The position numbers and the translations under genes are program-made. The notes beneath the pieces were generated by a model. That model had not been told where the DNA came from and did no database searches. It worked only from the letters and a program-made list of their open reading frames with translations. Source: IMCC26207 sp044357715 (GTDB lineage: Bacteria; Actinomycetota; Acidimicrobiia; Acidimicrobiales; Microtrichaceae). Taken from it: a stretch of DNA of 5,260 bases. Location: the NCBI GenBank assembly GCA_044357715.1, contig JBIKPA010000193.1, forward strand, positions 1 to 5,260, given 5' to 3'. Of the stretch, positions 1-4,760 are shown piece after piece (within the stretch, counting starts at the first letter, position 1; each line of letters begins with the position of its first letter).

Positions 1-328
1 CGGGGAAATCCCAGAGCGGGCGCTCACCCCGCTCGGGCTTGTAGATAGCGGGTGCGTAGTCTTCGCCACGCGTGACCTGCACCAGATACGTCCCGTTGCT
101 CGACCACGGCATAAGACCGAGAACCTCGATGCTGCCCCGCATGAGTAACTCGGCCATCTCAGCAGCGCCTGGAGTGATGGTGGCGGAGTACTCAAACTGT
201 ATGGACTCCTCGTCAGAGTCATCCTCTTCGTACAGGTCCTCTTCGTACAGGTCCTCCTCGTAAACGTCCTCTTCGAAGGGGTCCTCCTTGTGCAGATCTT
301 GTTCCTGCTGCTCGCCTGAGTCGGGCAC
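1..328 (-). CDS. SCO1664-family protein (TIGR03843-like), N-terminal part, with acidic repeat extension
   Basis: Partial gene: 109 codons are visible and the C-terminus lies beyond the left edge. The core starts near residue 57 and contains AELLMRGSIEVLG (59-71) and YKPERGERPLWDFP (96-109). The second matches, from memory, the YKP..GERPLWDFP hallmark of the SCO1664 family, which has remote similarity to PI3/PI4-kinase-like folds; K97 would be the nucleotide-site lysine (inference). Before the core is an unusual, very acidic stretch (residues 12-41) of pentapeptides such as LYEED, VYEED and PFEED. I chose GTG at 328 because it lies 9 nt after the upstream stop and has only a weak AGG ahead of it. 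ATG at 157 would remove the whole acidic region but has no better ribosome site. It is the third gene of a leftward operon after the DUF3090 gene and is in the same frame as it. Cytoplasmic; biochemical role unknown. The family call is fairly sure, the start is not. Confidence 0.8.
   Translation of the reverse strand, partial: MPDSGEQQEQDLHKEDPFEEDVYEEDLYEEDLYEEDDSDEESIQFEYSATITPGAAEMAELLMRGSIEVLGLMPWSSNGTYLVQVTRGEDYAPAIYKPERGERPLWDFP
222..296 (-). repeat. Five tandem 15-bp units encoding acidic pentapeptides
   Basis: On the plus strand the units begin at 222, 237, 252, 267 and 282, each starting TCCTC. The first two (222-236 and 237-251) are identical, TCCTCTTCGTACAGG; the others are diverged copies. 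The period is a multiple of three and in frame with the minus-strand gene, so each unit gives one pentapeptide: LHKED, PFEED, VYEED, LYEED, LYEED, followed by a related DSDEE. The identical pair suggests recent duplication. Confidence 0.85.
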
Positions 329-337
329 GAGGCCTGC

Positions 338-892
338 TTAATTCCAGCGAGGACAGTTATGTCCTTCAATCCCAATGGGACGACCACACAGCCTGCATGG
401 TGGACGCCCCGAAGAAAGAAGCTCCTCTGCGGCCTCGGCAAAGGCTGCTGCCTGAGCTACGCGCAGCGTGAACTTGGCTTGTTCCCCAATGGCGTCGTCT
501 TCAGCATCTAGTAACTCTTCGATGTCTTCCTCGGTGAAGTCATCATCGACTTCGAACTCGATCTCCTCGGGCACGAGTTCCTCTGCAGTCACTTGAATGA
601 TGCCGCTGTCTTCGTCCACCCCCACAGAGATGGTTCCCACTACCCATTCGGGAAGGACTGGCTCAATAAGTCCAGCAATATCTCGTTCGGGGTCCGGAGA
701 GCCCATGTTGGCTGCAAGTTGCCCCAAGTAGCGACCGAGCATGCCAACCTGCTCTTTTTCGAGCCTGAACGACACCACTTGCGCGCCAGTTCTGGCCTGC
801 AGATAGAACACTCGGCTTCCTGGCTCACCAAGGGCGCCTGGAATAAAAGCATCTAGTTGCTCAAATTCGAAGGGGGAATTCATGTCGCTCAT
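338..892 (-). CDS. DUF3090 family protein (TIGR03847-like)
   Basis: A 184-residue cytoplasmic protein of the actinobacterial DUF3090 family; about 190 residues is usual, so it looks complete. The N-terminal part (FIPGALGEPGSRVFYLQAR, residues 15-33) and the following strand, roughly TGAQVVSFRLEKEQV, are typical. The middle is acidic (EEIEFEVDDDFTEEDIEELL). The C-terminus ends in a knuckle, CRLCGRPIGIEGHNCPRWN, with C166, C169, H178 and C180 placed to bind one metal ion (C-x2-C-x8-H-x-C; inference). The function is not known. It lies 12 nt after the phosphatase stop and 9 nt before the GTG of the SCO1664-like gene, so co-transcription and perhaps translational coupling are likely. The start is ATG at 892; ATG at 883 is an alternative, and neither has a strong Shine-Dalgarno. 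Confidence 0.88.
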   Translation of the reverse strand: MSDMNSPFEFEQLDAFIPGALGEPGSRVFYLQARTGAQVVSFRLEKEQVGMLGRYLGQLAANMGSPDPERDIAGLIEPVLPEWVVGTISVGVDEDSGIIQVTAEELVPEEIEFEVDDDFTEEDIEELLDAEDDAIGEQAKFTLRVAQAAAFAEAAEELLSSGRPPCRLCGRPIGIEGHNCPRWN

Positions 893-904
893 GCAGTAGT
901 CACT

Positions 905-1579
905 TTACGACGGAGCAAGTGTGCTCAGGTCATCACCGGTGCTATTGACTGCAAGTACAACAGGCCCAGCGGCGGTGAACAACAACGGAGTAATCGAGCA
1001 AGGAGAAATAACGATTCTCTGGAATAGATCAAGGTGTACACCTGTGGCCATGGCTACTGCAGCTTTGATGGGGTCAGCATGCGAGACAGCAACCACAGTG
1101 CCACCCGGGTGAAGGGCCACAAGGCGTTGCAGTTCGTTCCAGATGCGAGTTTGCATCTCGGCAAAAGATTCACCACCGGGGAATCGAAAACCCGAGGGAT
1201 TGTTTTGCACCTGACTCCATTCGGGCAACTTGCGAAGGTCCGAGAGTTTTGCTCCCGTCCATTCGCCGAACTCGCATTCGAGTAGTCCCTTTGAACTACG
1301 AACACGTTGCTTCACAGCTCGGCCTATGGGTGCTGCTGTTTGCTGAGTGCGCTCAAGCGGCGAGGCATAAACCGCTTGGATGTTGCTGAGCTTGCCAATG
1401 CGATCGGCCGCCACTTCTGCTTGGGCTCGGCCAGTCTCGGCAAGATCGAGCCCCTTTGCCCTACCTGGCAACACGGCCCCAGTGGTTGAAGTTTGCCCGT
1501 GACGGACAAGCAGGATGAGTGTGGATGTGTGCGTTGGCTTGGCTTTAGAGCCAGCCTTGCTCGTTGCGCGGGGTGCCAT
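905..1579 (-). CDS. Histidine phosphatase superfamily protein, MSMEG_4193-like putative phosphomutase/phosphatase
   Basis: A 224-residue branch-1 histidine phosphatase. Visible motifs are LLVRHGQT (23-30) with the nucleophile H27, YASPLERTQQTA (71-82) with phosphate-binding R77, the acidic segment LLECEFGEW (99-107) supplying the likely proton donor, and VAVSHADPIK (163-172) with the second catalytic H167. The enzyme would transfer or hydrolyse a phosphate through a phospho-histidine; the substrate cannot be read from sequence. Its place ahead of DUF3090 and SCO1664-family genes points to the MSMEG_4193/Rv2135c group (synteny from memory). The first 20 residues (MAPRATSKAGSKAKPTHTS region) form a basic, alanine/serine-rich extension before the usual first strand. 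The start is ATG at 1579, with no Shine-Dalgarno but a TAGAAT box 7 nt upstream, which fits a leaderless mRNA. It is the first gene of the leftward operon. Confidence 0.9.
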   Translation of the reverse strand: MAPRATSKAGSKAKPTHTSTLILLVRHGQTSTTGAVLPGRAKGLDLAETGRAQAEVAADRIGKLSNIQAVYASPLERTQQTAAPIGRAVKQRVRSSKGLLECEFGEWTGAKLSDLRKLPEWSQVQNNPSGFRFPGGESFAEMQTRIWNELQRLVALHPGGTVVAVSHADPIKAAVAMATGVHLDLFQRIVISPCSITPLLFTAAGPVVLAVNSTGDDLSTLAPS

Positions 1580-1586
1580 TGCTCTG

Positions 1587-1592
1587 ATTCTA
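1587..1592 (-). promoter_or_regulatory. Candidate -10 box of a leaderless promoter for the phosphatase operon
   Basis: Read on the minus strand, TAGAAT is followed by 7 nt (CAGAGCA) and then the ATG at 1579. That spacing would put transcription start at or next to the A of the ATG. No good -35 is seen 16-18 bp upstream. There is a short GCGA-A-TCGC palindrome at 1606-1614, where a -35 would fall. Support is the match to TANNNT, the spacing, and the lack of a Shine-Dalgarno. Confidence 0.5.
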
Positions 1593-1659
1593 GGTCTGAC
1601 TCACAGCGAATCGCCTTCGGGAAACATGCTCACGCTGCGCTGAGCAGAGCGAGCAGAGA

Positions 1660-1688
1660 TTGACTTCTTCTTGCGCAGCCGCTGTCGT
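1660..1688 (+). promoter_or_regulatory. Weak candidate promoter for the LLM oxidoreductase
   Basis: TTGACT (1660-1665) is a good -35 match. Seventeen bases later comes TGTCGT (1683-1688), a poor -10, and 6 nt after that the ATG at 1695. AGGG at 1690-1693 is only one base from the ATG, too close for a normal ribosome site, so leaderless translation is again possible. The -10 mismatch keeps this tentative. Confidence 0.25.
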
Positions 1689-1694
1689 TAGGGC

Positions 1695-2717
1695 ATGCAC
1701 GTTTCAATGACGGTCCCAACCGAGGACCTCACTCAGGCAAGAACCATCTACAAACAGCTCGAGCAACTTCGCTATGACCGGGCTTTTTCATTTGAGGCTA
1801 AGCATGACCCGTTTATTCCACTTGCCGTGGCTTCAGAGCACACCTCCACGTTGAAGCTCGGAACTGCAGTAGCCATTGCCTTTGCTCGCACGCCCATGAC
1901 CCTGGCAAATGCTGCATGGGATCTTCAGGCCGTTTCTGGTGGAAGGTTTGAGTTGGGGTTGGGCTCACAAATCCAGCCACATATTGAGCAGCGGTTCTCC
2001 ATGCCGTGGTCCCACCCAGCGGCGCGAATGCGTGAGATGGTGCTGGCTATTCGAGCAATCTGGGACACCTGGCAAAACGGTGTACCTCTGGATTTTCAGG
2101 GAAAGTTTTACACTCACACTCGAATGGTCCCTGCTTTCAACCCGGGGCCAAACCCCTTTGGCGCTCCGCCCATTTTGTTGGGTGGGTTCGGGCCAAAAAT
2201 GACTCAGGTCGCAGGTGAAGTAGCTGACGGATTTTTGGTGCACCCGGTGAACTCTCGCAAGTCGCTACTGGAGTTGACCTTGCCGGCGCTTGCCGCCGGG
2301 GCAGCCGCTGCAGGGCGCGATCAGAACCAAGTTGAGGTGATCTGCGTGACCATTATTGTGACGGGCCGCACCGATGAGCAGCTCAGTCGGAGTCGTGAGG
2401 CCGTCCGAACCCAGCTAGCTTTTTATGGCACAACTCCGGCGTACCAGTCAGTGTTTGAGTTACATGGCTATGGGGACCTGCATCCTCACCTGAAGCAGCT
2501 AGCGAGGGCAGATAAGTGGACCGAGATGGGAGCCCTTATTGATGACGACCTGCTCGAGAGCATTGCCGTAGTAGGCGAGCCGTCTCAGATTGCCGACAAA
2601 CTCCGTTCCCGATTGGCTGGAATCTCAGACTCGGTAAGTCTGGTCAATAACCGCGCTCCAGACCCCGAGAACTTTGCCGAGGTAGTTCGAGACTTGCAGG
2701 CCCCAGCGCCACACTGA
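1695..2717 (+). CDS. LLM class F420-dependent oxidoreductase, MSMEG_2256-like (TIGR03617 type)
   Basis: A 340-residue luciferase-like (TIM-barrel) oxidoreductase, full length for its group. It would use coenzyme F420 (or possibly FMN) for hydride transfer; the substrate is unknown. Motifs in order are HDPFIPLAVASEHT (37-50), LGTAVAIAFARTPM (55-68), WDLQAVSGGRFELGLGSQ (75-92), ARMREMVLAIRAIWDTWQ in the next helix, ILLGGFGPKM (160-169), GEVADGFLVHP (174-184), and a C-terminal VVGEPSQIADKLRSRL near residue 292. The pattern matches the MSMEG_2256 subfamily from memory, and F420 use is inferred from that. The start at 1695 is preferred because MHVSMTVP aligns with the family's first strand; ATG at 1707 would cut it. 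It is transcribed alone, divergent from the phosphatase operon and convergent with the SDR. Cytoplasmic. Confidence 0.9.
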   Translation: MHVSMTVPTEDLTQARTIYKQLEQLRYDRAFSFEAKHDPFIPLAVASEHTSTLKLGTAVAIAFARTPMTLANAAWDLQAVSGGRFELGLGSQIQPHIEQRFSMPWSHPAARMREMVLAIRAIWDTWQNGVPLDFQGKFYTHTRMVPAFNPGPNPFGAPPILLGGFGPKMTQVAGEVADGFLVHPVNSRKSLLELTLPALAAGAAAAGRDQNQVEVICVTIIVTGRTDEQLSRSREAVRTQLAFYGTTPAYQSVFELHGYGDLHPHLKQLARADKWTEMGALIDDDLLESIAVVGEPSQIADKLRSRLAGISDSVSLVNNRAPDPENFAEVVRDLQAPAPH

Positions 2718-2729
2718 CCGCCCCGTACT

Positions 2730-2785
2730 GCAGTAGCGCGGCAGCGCAGCAGTGCAGCAGTGAGGTAGTGCAGTAGCGCAGCAGT
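2730..2785. repeat. Seven-unit 8-bp tandem repeat (consensus GCAGYAGY) between convergent genes
   Basis: The units are GCAGTAGC (2730), GCGGCAGC (2738), GCAGCAGT (2746), GCAGCAGT (2754), GAGGTAGT (2762), GCAGTAGC (2770) and GCAGCAGT (2778). The array fills most of the 76-bp gap between the LLM stop (2717) and the SDR stop (2794). A 10-bp palindrome, TACTGCAGTA (2726-2735), overlaps its left end. I see no stem followed by a T run, so it is not an evident intrinsic terminator in either direction. Confidence 0.85.
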
Positions 2786-2793
2786 GAGCGGGC

Positions 2794-3603
2794 CTAGCCG
2801 AAGAGTAGTTCGTAGTTTGCGCCGGCGCGTAGGTGATGCCCGCCGTCTATAGGCAGGTTCACCCCGGTGATCCACGAGGATTCGGGTCCAGCTAGGAAGC
2901 GGACGGCCTCGGCAATATCTTCTACCGTGCCCACGCGGGCGATTGGCATATTCGCAATGTAGTTGTCTAACAGCGCGCCGCCAGCAGTGATGAACTCCAT
3001 GAGTTCATCGTCAACGATTCCAGGTTGCACGCTATTGACCCTGATTCCGTCTACGCCAAGCTCATCTGCAGCGCTCTTGCACAGCATGTCGATTCCGGCC
3101 TTGGATGCGCCGTAGGCCCACAAGAACCGGTGCGGAAACGCGCCTGCACCCGAAGACATCCCGATGATCGATCCGCCGCCGTTCGCTCGCATCGCAGGCA
3201 CTGCACACTTGATCGACAACATCGTTCCCACCAGATTCACATCTACCGTTGCTCGTAAAGCATCAGCATCGGCATCTGCAAATGGCCCCATGTGCATAGA
3301 ACCGCCAGCGTTCGCAAACAAGATTGCAAGTCCGCCCGTTGGCTCAGAGGCGAATGCAACCGCTGCGGCAATTTGTTCATCAACGGTGATATCGGCTGCG
3401 ATGTGGCGAATAGAACCGCCATCGCCGACTCGGGGAGTCAGTGTCTCGACGGCGGCGACCAGGCGCTCCTCGCTGCGACCGCAGATGGTGACATGCGCTC
3501 CATCTGCCACTAGGCGGGAAGCGGTTCCTAGGCCAATGCCACTGCCTCCGCCTGTAACAAGCGCCGTTTTGCCGGTGATGCTGCTGGGACTTTTGGGGGA
3601 CAT
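2794..3603 (-). CDS. Short-chain dehydrogenase/reductase (SDR), classical type
   Basis: A 269-residue classical SDR with a Rossmann fold, oxidising or reducing an alcohol/carbonyl with NAD(P)H. Visible are the dinucleotide motif TGGGSGIG (17-24), D71 (AADIT) near the adenine, NAG at 98-100, and a catalytic tetrad of N123, S151, Y164 and K168 within YGASK. R43 in CGRS at the end of the second strand suggests a preference for NADP(H) (inference). The C-terminal WITGVNLPIDGG segment is standard. The substrate is unknown. I start at ATG 3603 because an excellent AAAGGAG site lies 6 nt upstream. A GTG at 3651 would extend the protein by 16 residues (MHAHTATRR...), but it would run through that ribosome site and add nothing family-like. 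It is downstream of the DUF4239 gene on the same strand across 127 bp, where I see no clear promoter or terminator. Confidence 0.92.
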   Translation of the reverse strand: MSPKSPSSITGKTALVTGGGSGIGLGTASRLVADGAHVTICGRSEERLVAAVETLTPRVGDGGSIRHIAADITVDEQIAAAVAFASEPTGGLAILFANAGGSMHMGPFADADADALRATVDVNLVGTMLSIKCAVPAMRANGGGSIIGMSSGAGAFPHRFLWAYGASKAGIDMLCKSAADELGVDGIRVNSVQPGIVDDELMEFITAGGALLDNYIANMPIARVGTVEDIAEAVRFLAGPESSWITGVNLPIDGGHHLRAGANYELLFG

Positions 3604-3609
3604 CTGAGA

Positions 3610-3616
3610 CTCCTTT
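3610..3616 (-). promoter_or_regulatory. Ribosome binding site that fixes the SDR start
   Basis: Minus-strand AAAGGAG, 6 nt before the ATG at 3603. It is the only strong Shine-Dalgarno seen before any gene in this window and is the main reason to reject the upstream GTG at 3651. Confidence 0.85.
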
Positions 3617-3730
3617 TCATGATTGCGCCTAGTAGCGGTGTGCGCATGCACCTTGCAGAGACACTGCGGTCCCTAAGTATGGGCGATGGAGGAACTGTGT
3701 TGGTCTCAAGGCGACTCTTAGCTGATACTC

Positions 3731-4534
3731 CTAGGTTCTTTCCGCGCCGCGAGAGTCACAAGGTAGAGGCGAGTTGGGGTATGCGGATTCATAATCTGCA
3801 CCGATCTCGGTTGCCACCTTCTGCATCGACTCTGAGCTCACGCGGACGAGGCCAGTGAACGGCTCCTCTAGCTGCTCCACTAAGAACACGGTGCTTCCAA
3901 GAAGTAGAGCAAAGATCATTGCTAGCGGAATCAGAATGCGGCGACTCATATCAACAACAGCAAAGGAACTGACAGCCAAGACAACGCAGAGCACAGCACC
4001 GACCATCAAAATGAGCGTCAGGAGTGGCAAGTGGGGCGCCGCGTCGTACTCGCGAGCATTTCTGGCTTCAGTCTGCAATCGGTTGAGTCCTACTAGCTGG
4101 CCAACCACGGGGGAGGGGCCGGCAAAGACCTTTGGAATCTCGGTGTCAAAGGCTCGTTCCCACGTATCAACTTGCGGCGACGGTGTCAGTTCCTGCATCG
4201 CGGGCCAATCAAAAGCTACGACTGCGCGTGCGTAACACACCGATGTTGCTTGGATTGCTTCGCCAGAATTTTCGGGGAGCAGTGCGGCGTTCTTAAAAAG
4301 CTGTTCAACTGCTCCTGCCTCGGCGTTTGACTGTTGATTTGCCCTCTGGAACGTCTGTGTGGATTGTGCGATGACAATCGCACCAAGAAAAACGGTGAGG
4401 GTAATGATTGGGCCAAGAATTGCCTCAACCTTGATGCCTTGAAAGTCGCCTGAATAGTGCTTGCTTACCCGTGGGCGAACCAGAAAGACCCCGATGAGAA
4501 CGAGCGAAAAAACCGCAACAAAGATCCATGCCAT
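3731..4534 (-). CDS. DUF4239 (bestrophin-like) domain membrane protein
   Basis: A 267-residue membrane protein with four predicted transmembrane segments, about residues 3-19, 38-56, 169-194 and 199-220. Between the second and third is a largely helical soluble region of about 110 residues that includes AEAGAVEQLFKNAALLPE and CYARAVVAFDWPAM. After the fourth segment comes EQLEEPFTGLVRVSSESM, which strongly resembles the conserved ExxxPFxGxxxVxxxxf end of DUF4239 proteins (from memory). The family is called bestrophin-like; ion transport is speculative and no function is established. ATG at 4534 has no Shine-Dalgarno but sits 6 nt behind a TAGCTT box with an upstream TTGAGA, so leaderless translation is likely. 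It is divergent from the TetR gene. The SDR follows it, but the 127-bp gap makes an operon uncertain. Confidence 0.83.
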   Translation of the reverse strand: MAWIFVAVFSLVLIGVFLVRPRVSKHYSGDFQGIKVEAILGPIITLTVFLGAIVIAQSTQTFQRANQQSNAEAGAVEQLFKNAALLPENSGEAIQATSVCYARAVVAFDWPAMQELTPSPQVDTWERAFDTEIPKVFAGPSPVVGQLVGLNRLQTEARNAREYDAAPHLPLLTLILMVGAVLCVVLAVSSFAVVDMSRRILIPLAMIFALLLGSTVFLVEQLEEPFTGLVRVSSESMQKVATEIGADYESAYPNSPLPCDSRGAERT

Positions 4535-4540
4535 TTCGAC

Positions 4541-4570
4541 AAGCTACCCATTAGGTCAGCCACATCTCAA
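4541..4570 (-). promoter_or_regulatory. Candidate leaderless promoter of the DUF4239 gene
   Basis: On the minus strand, TTGAGA (4570-4565; 5 of 6 to TTGACA), an 18-bp spacer, then TAGCTT (4546-4541; fits TANNNT), then 6 nt to the ATG at 4534. It is the best -35/-10 pair in the window, and no Shine-Dalgarno precedes the ATG. Confidence 0.6.
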
Positions 4571-4609
4571 TCTGAGCTCCCTACACGCTTCAAAGCTTGG
4601 TGTCAGGCA

Positions 4610-4627
4610 CAAGAGGCTTGCTTCTTG
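4610..4627. other. Short hairpin with CTTG loop in the divergent spacer
   Basis: CAAGAGG (4610-4616) pairs with CTTCTTG (4621-4627) over seven positions, one a G-U pair in the plus-strand RNA, around the tetraloop CTTG. No T run follows on either strand, so it is not a standard terminator. It lies upstream of both divergent genes. Chance cannot be excluded. Confidence 0.3.
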
Positions 4628-4650
4628 CAGGTGACTGAGGAGCGAGTCCT

Positions 4651-4760
4651 TTGATTAGTCAACTTTATTAATAATTATTCAGGGCGGGATTTAATACCTT
4701 CAATAAGTATGTGAATTGTTTTTATTAGTTCGAGGGTTGTACTGCTGTAAATTGTTTTGT
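4651..4760. promoter_or_regulatory. AT-rich regulatory spacer before the TetR gene
   Basis: By hand count 32 of 110 bases are G or C, far below the neighbouring genes. It holds overlapping perfect palindromes, TTATTAATAA (4665-4674) and AATAATTATT (4670-4679), and a direct repeat GTRAATTGTTTT at 4711-4722 and 4747-4758. These could serve as UP-like promoter DNA or as regulator sites. No ORF of note lies here. Confidence 0.5.
4748..4753 (+). promoter_or_regulatory. Candidate -10 box of a leaderless promoter for the TetR gene
   Basis: TAAATT fits TANNNT and is followed by 7 nt and the ATG at 4761. There is no Shine-Dalgarno ahead of that ATG. No recognisable -35 lies 17-18 bp upstream (TTAGTT at 4725-4730 is poor). 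The box lies inside the second copy of the GTRAATTGTTTT direct repeat. Confidence 0.5.

Noticed and set aside
72..263. Plus-strand open frame with serine-rich repeats
   Set aside because: It is antisense to the acidic repeat of the SCO1664-like gene; the Ser/Tyr-Arg repeat is just the other strand of the pentapeptide units.
593..856. Open frames on both strands overlapping DUF3090
   Set aside because: Shadows of the DUF3090 gene, which matches a known family throughout.
2730..2785. CRISPR array
   Set aside because: Units are 8 bp, contiguous, without spacers.
2718..2793. Bidirectional intrinsic terminator between the convergent genes
   Set aside because: No GC-rich stem with a following T run on either strand; only a 10-bp palindrome and CAG-rich repeats.
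2585..2875. Minus-strand open frame with an LTAALL repeat
   Set aside because: It overlaps the ends of both the LLM and SDR genes and gets its repeat from the 8-bp array; no family resemblance.
3164..3607. 147-codon plus-strand open frame antisense to the SDR
   Set aside because: The SDR frame has all catalytic motifs; the antisense protein is low-complexity and unrecognised.
3604..3651. GTG start at 3651 for the SDR
   Set aside because: The AAAGGAG site 6 nt before ATG 3603 and the normal SDR N-terminus favour the shorter protein.
3633..3656. Imperfect inverted repeat around TGCGCA upstream of the SDR as an operator
   Set aside because: Only about 10 of 16 positions are symmetric; expected by chance.
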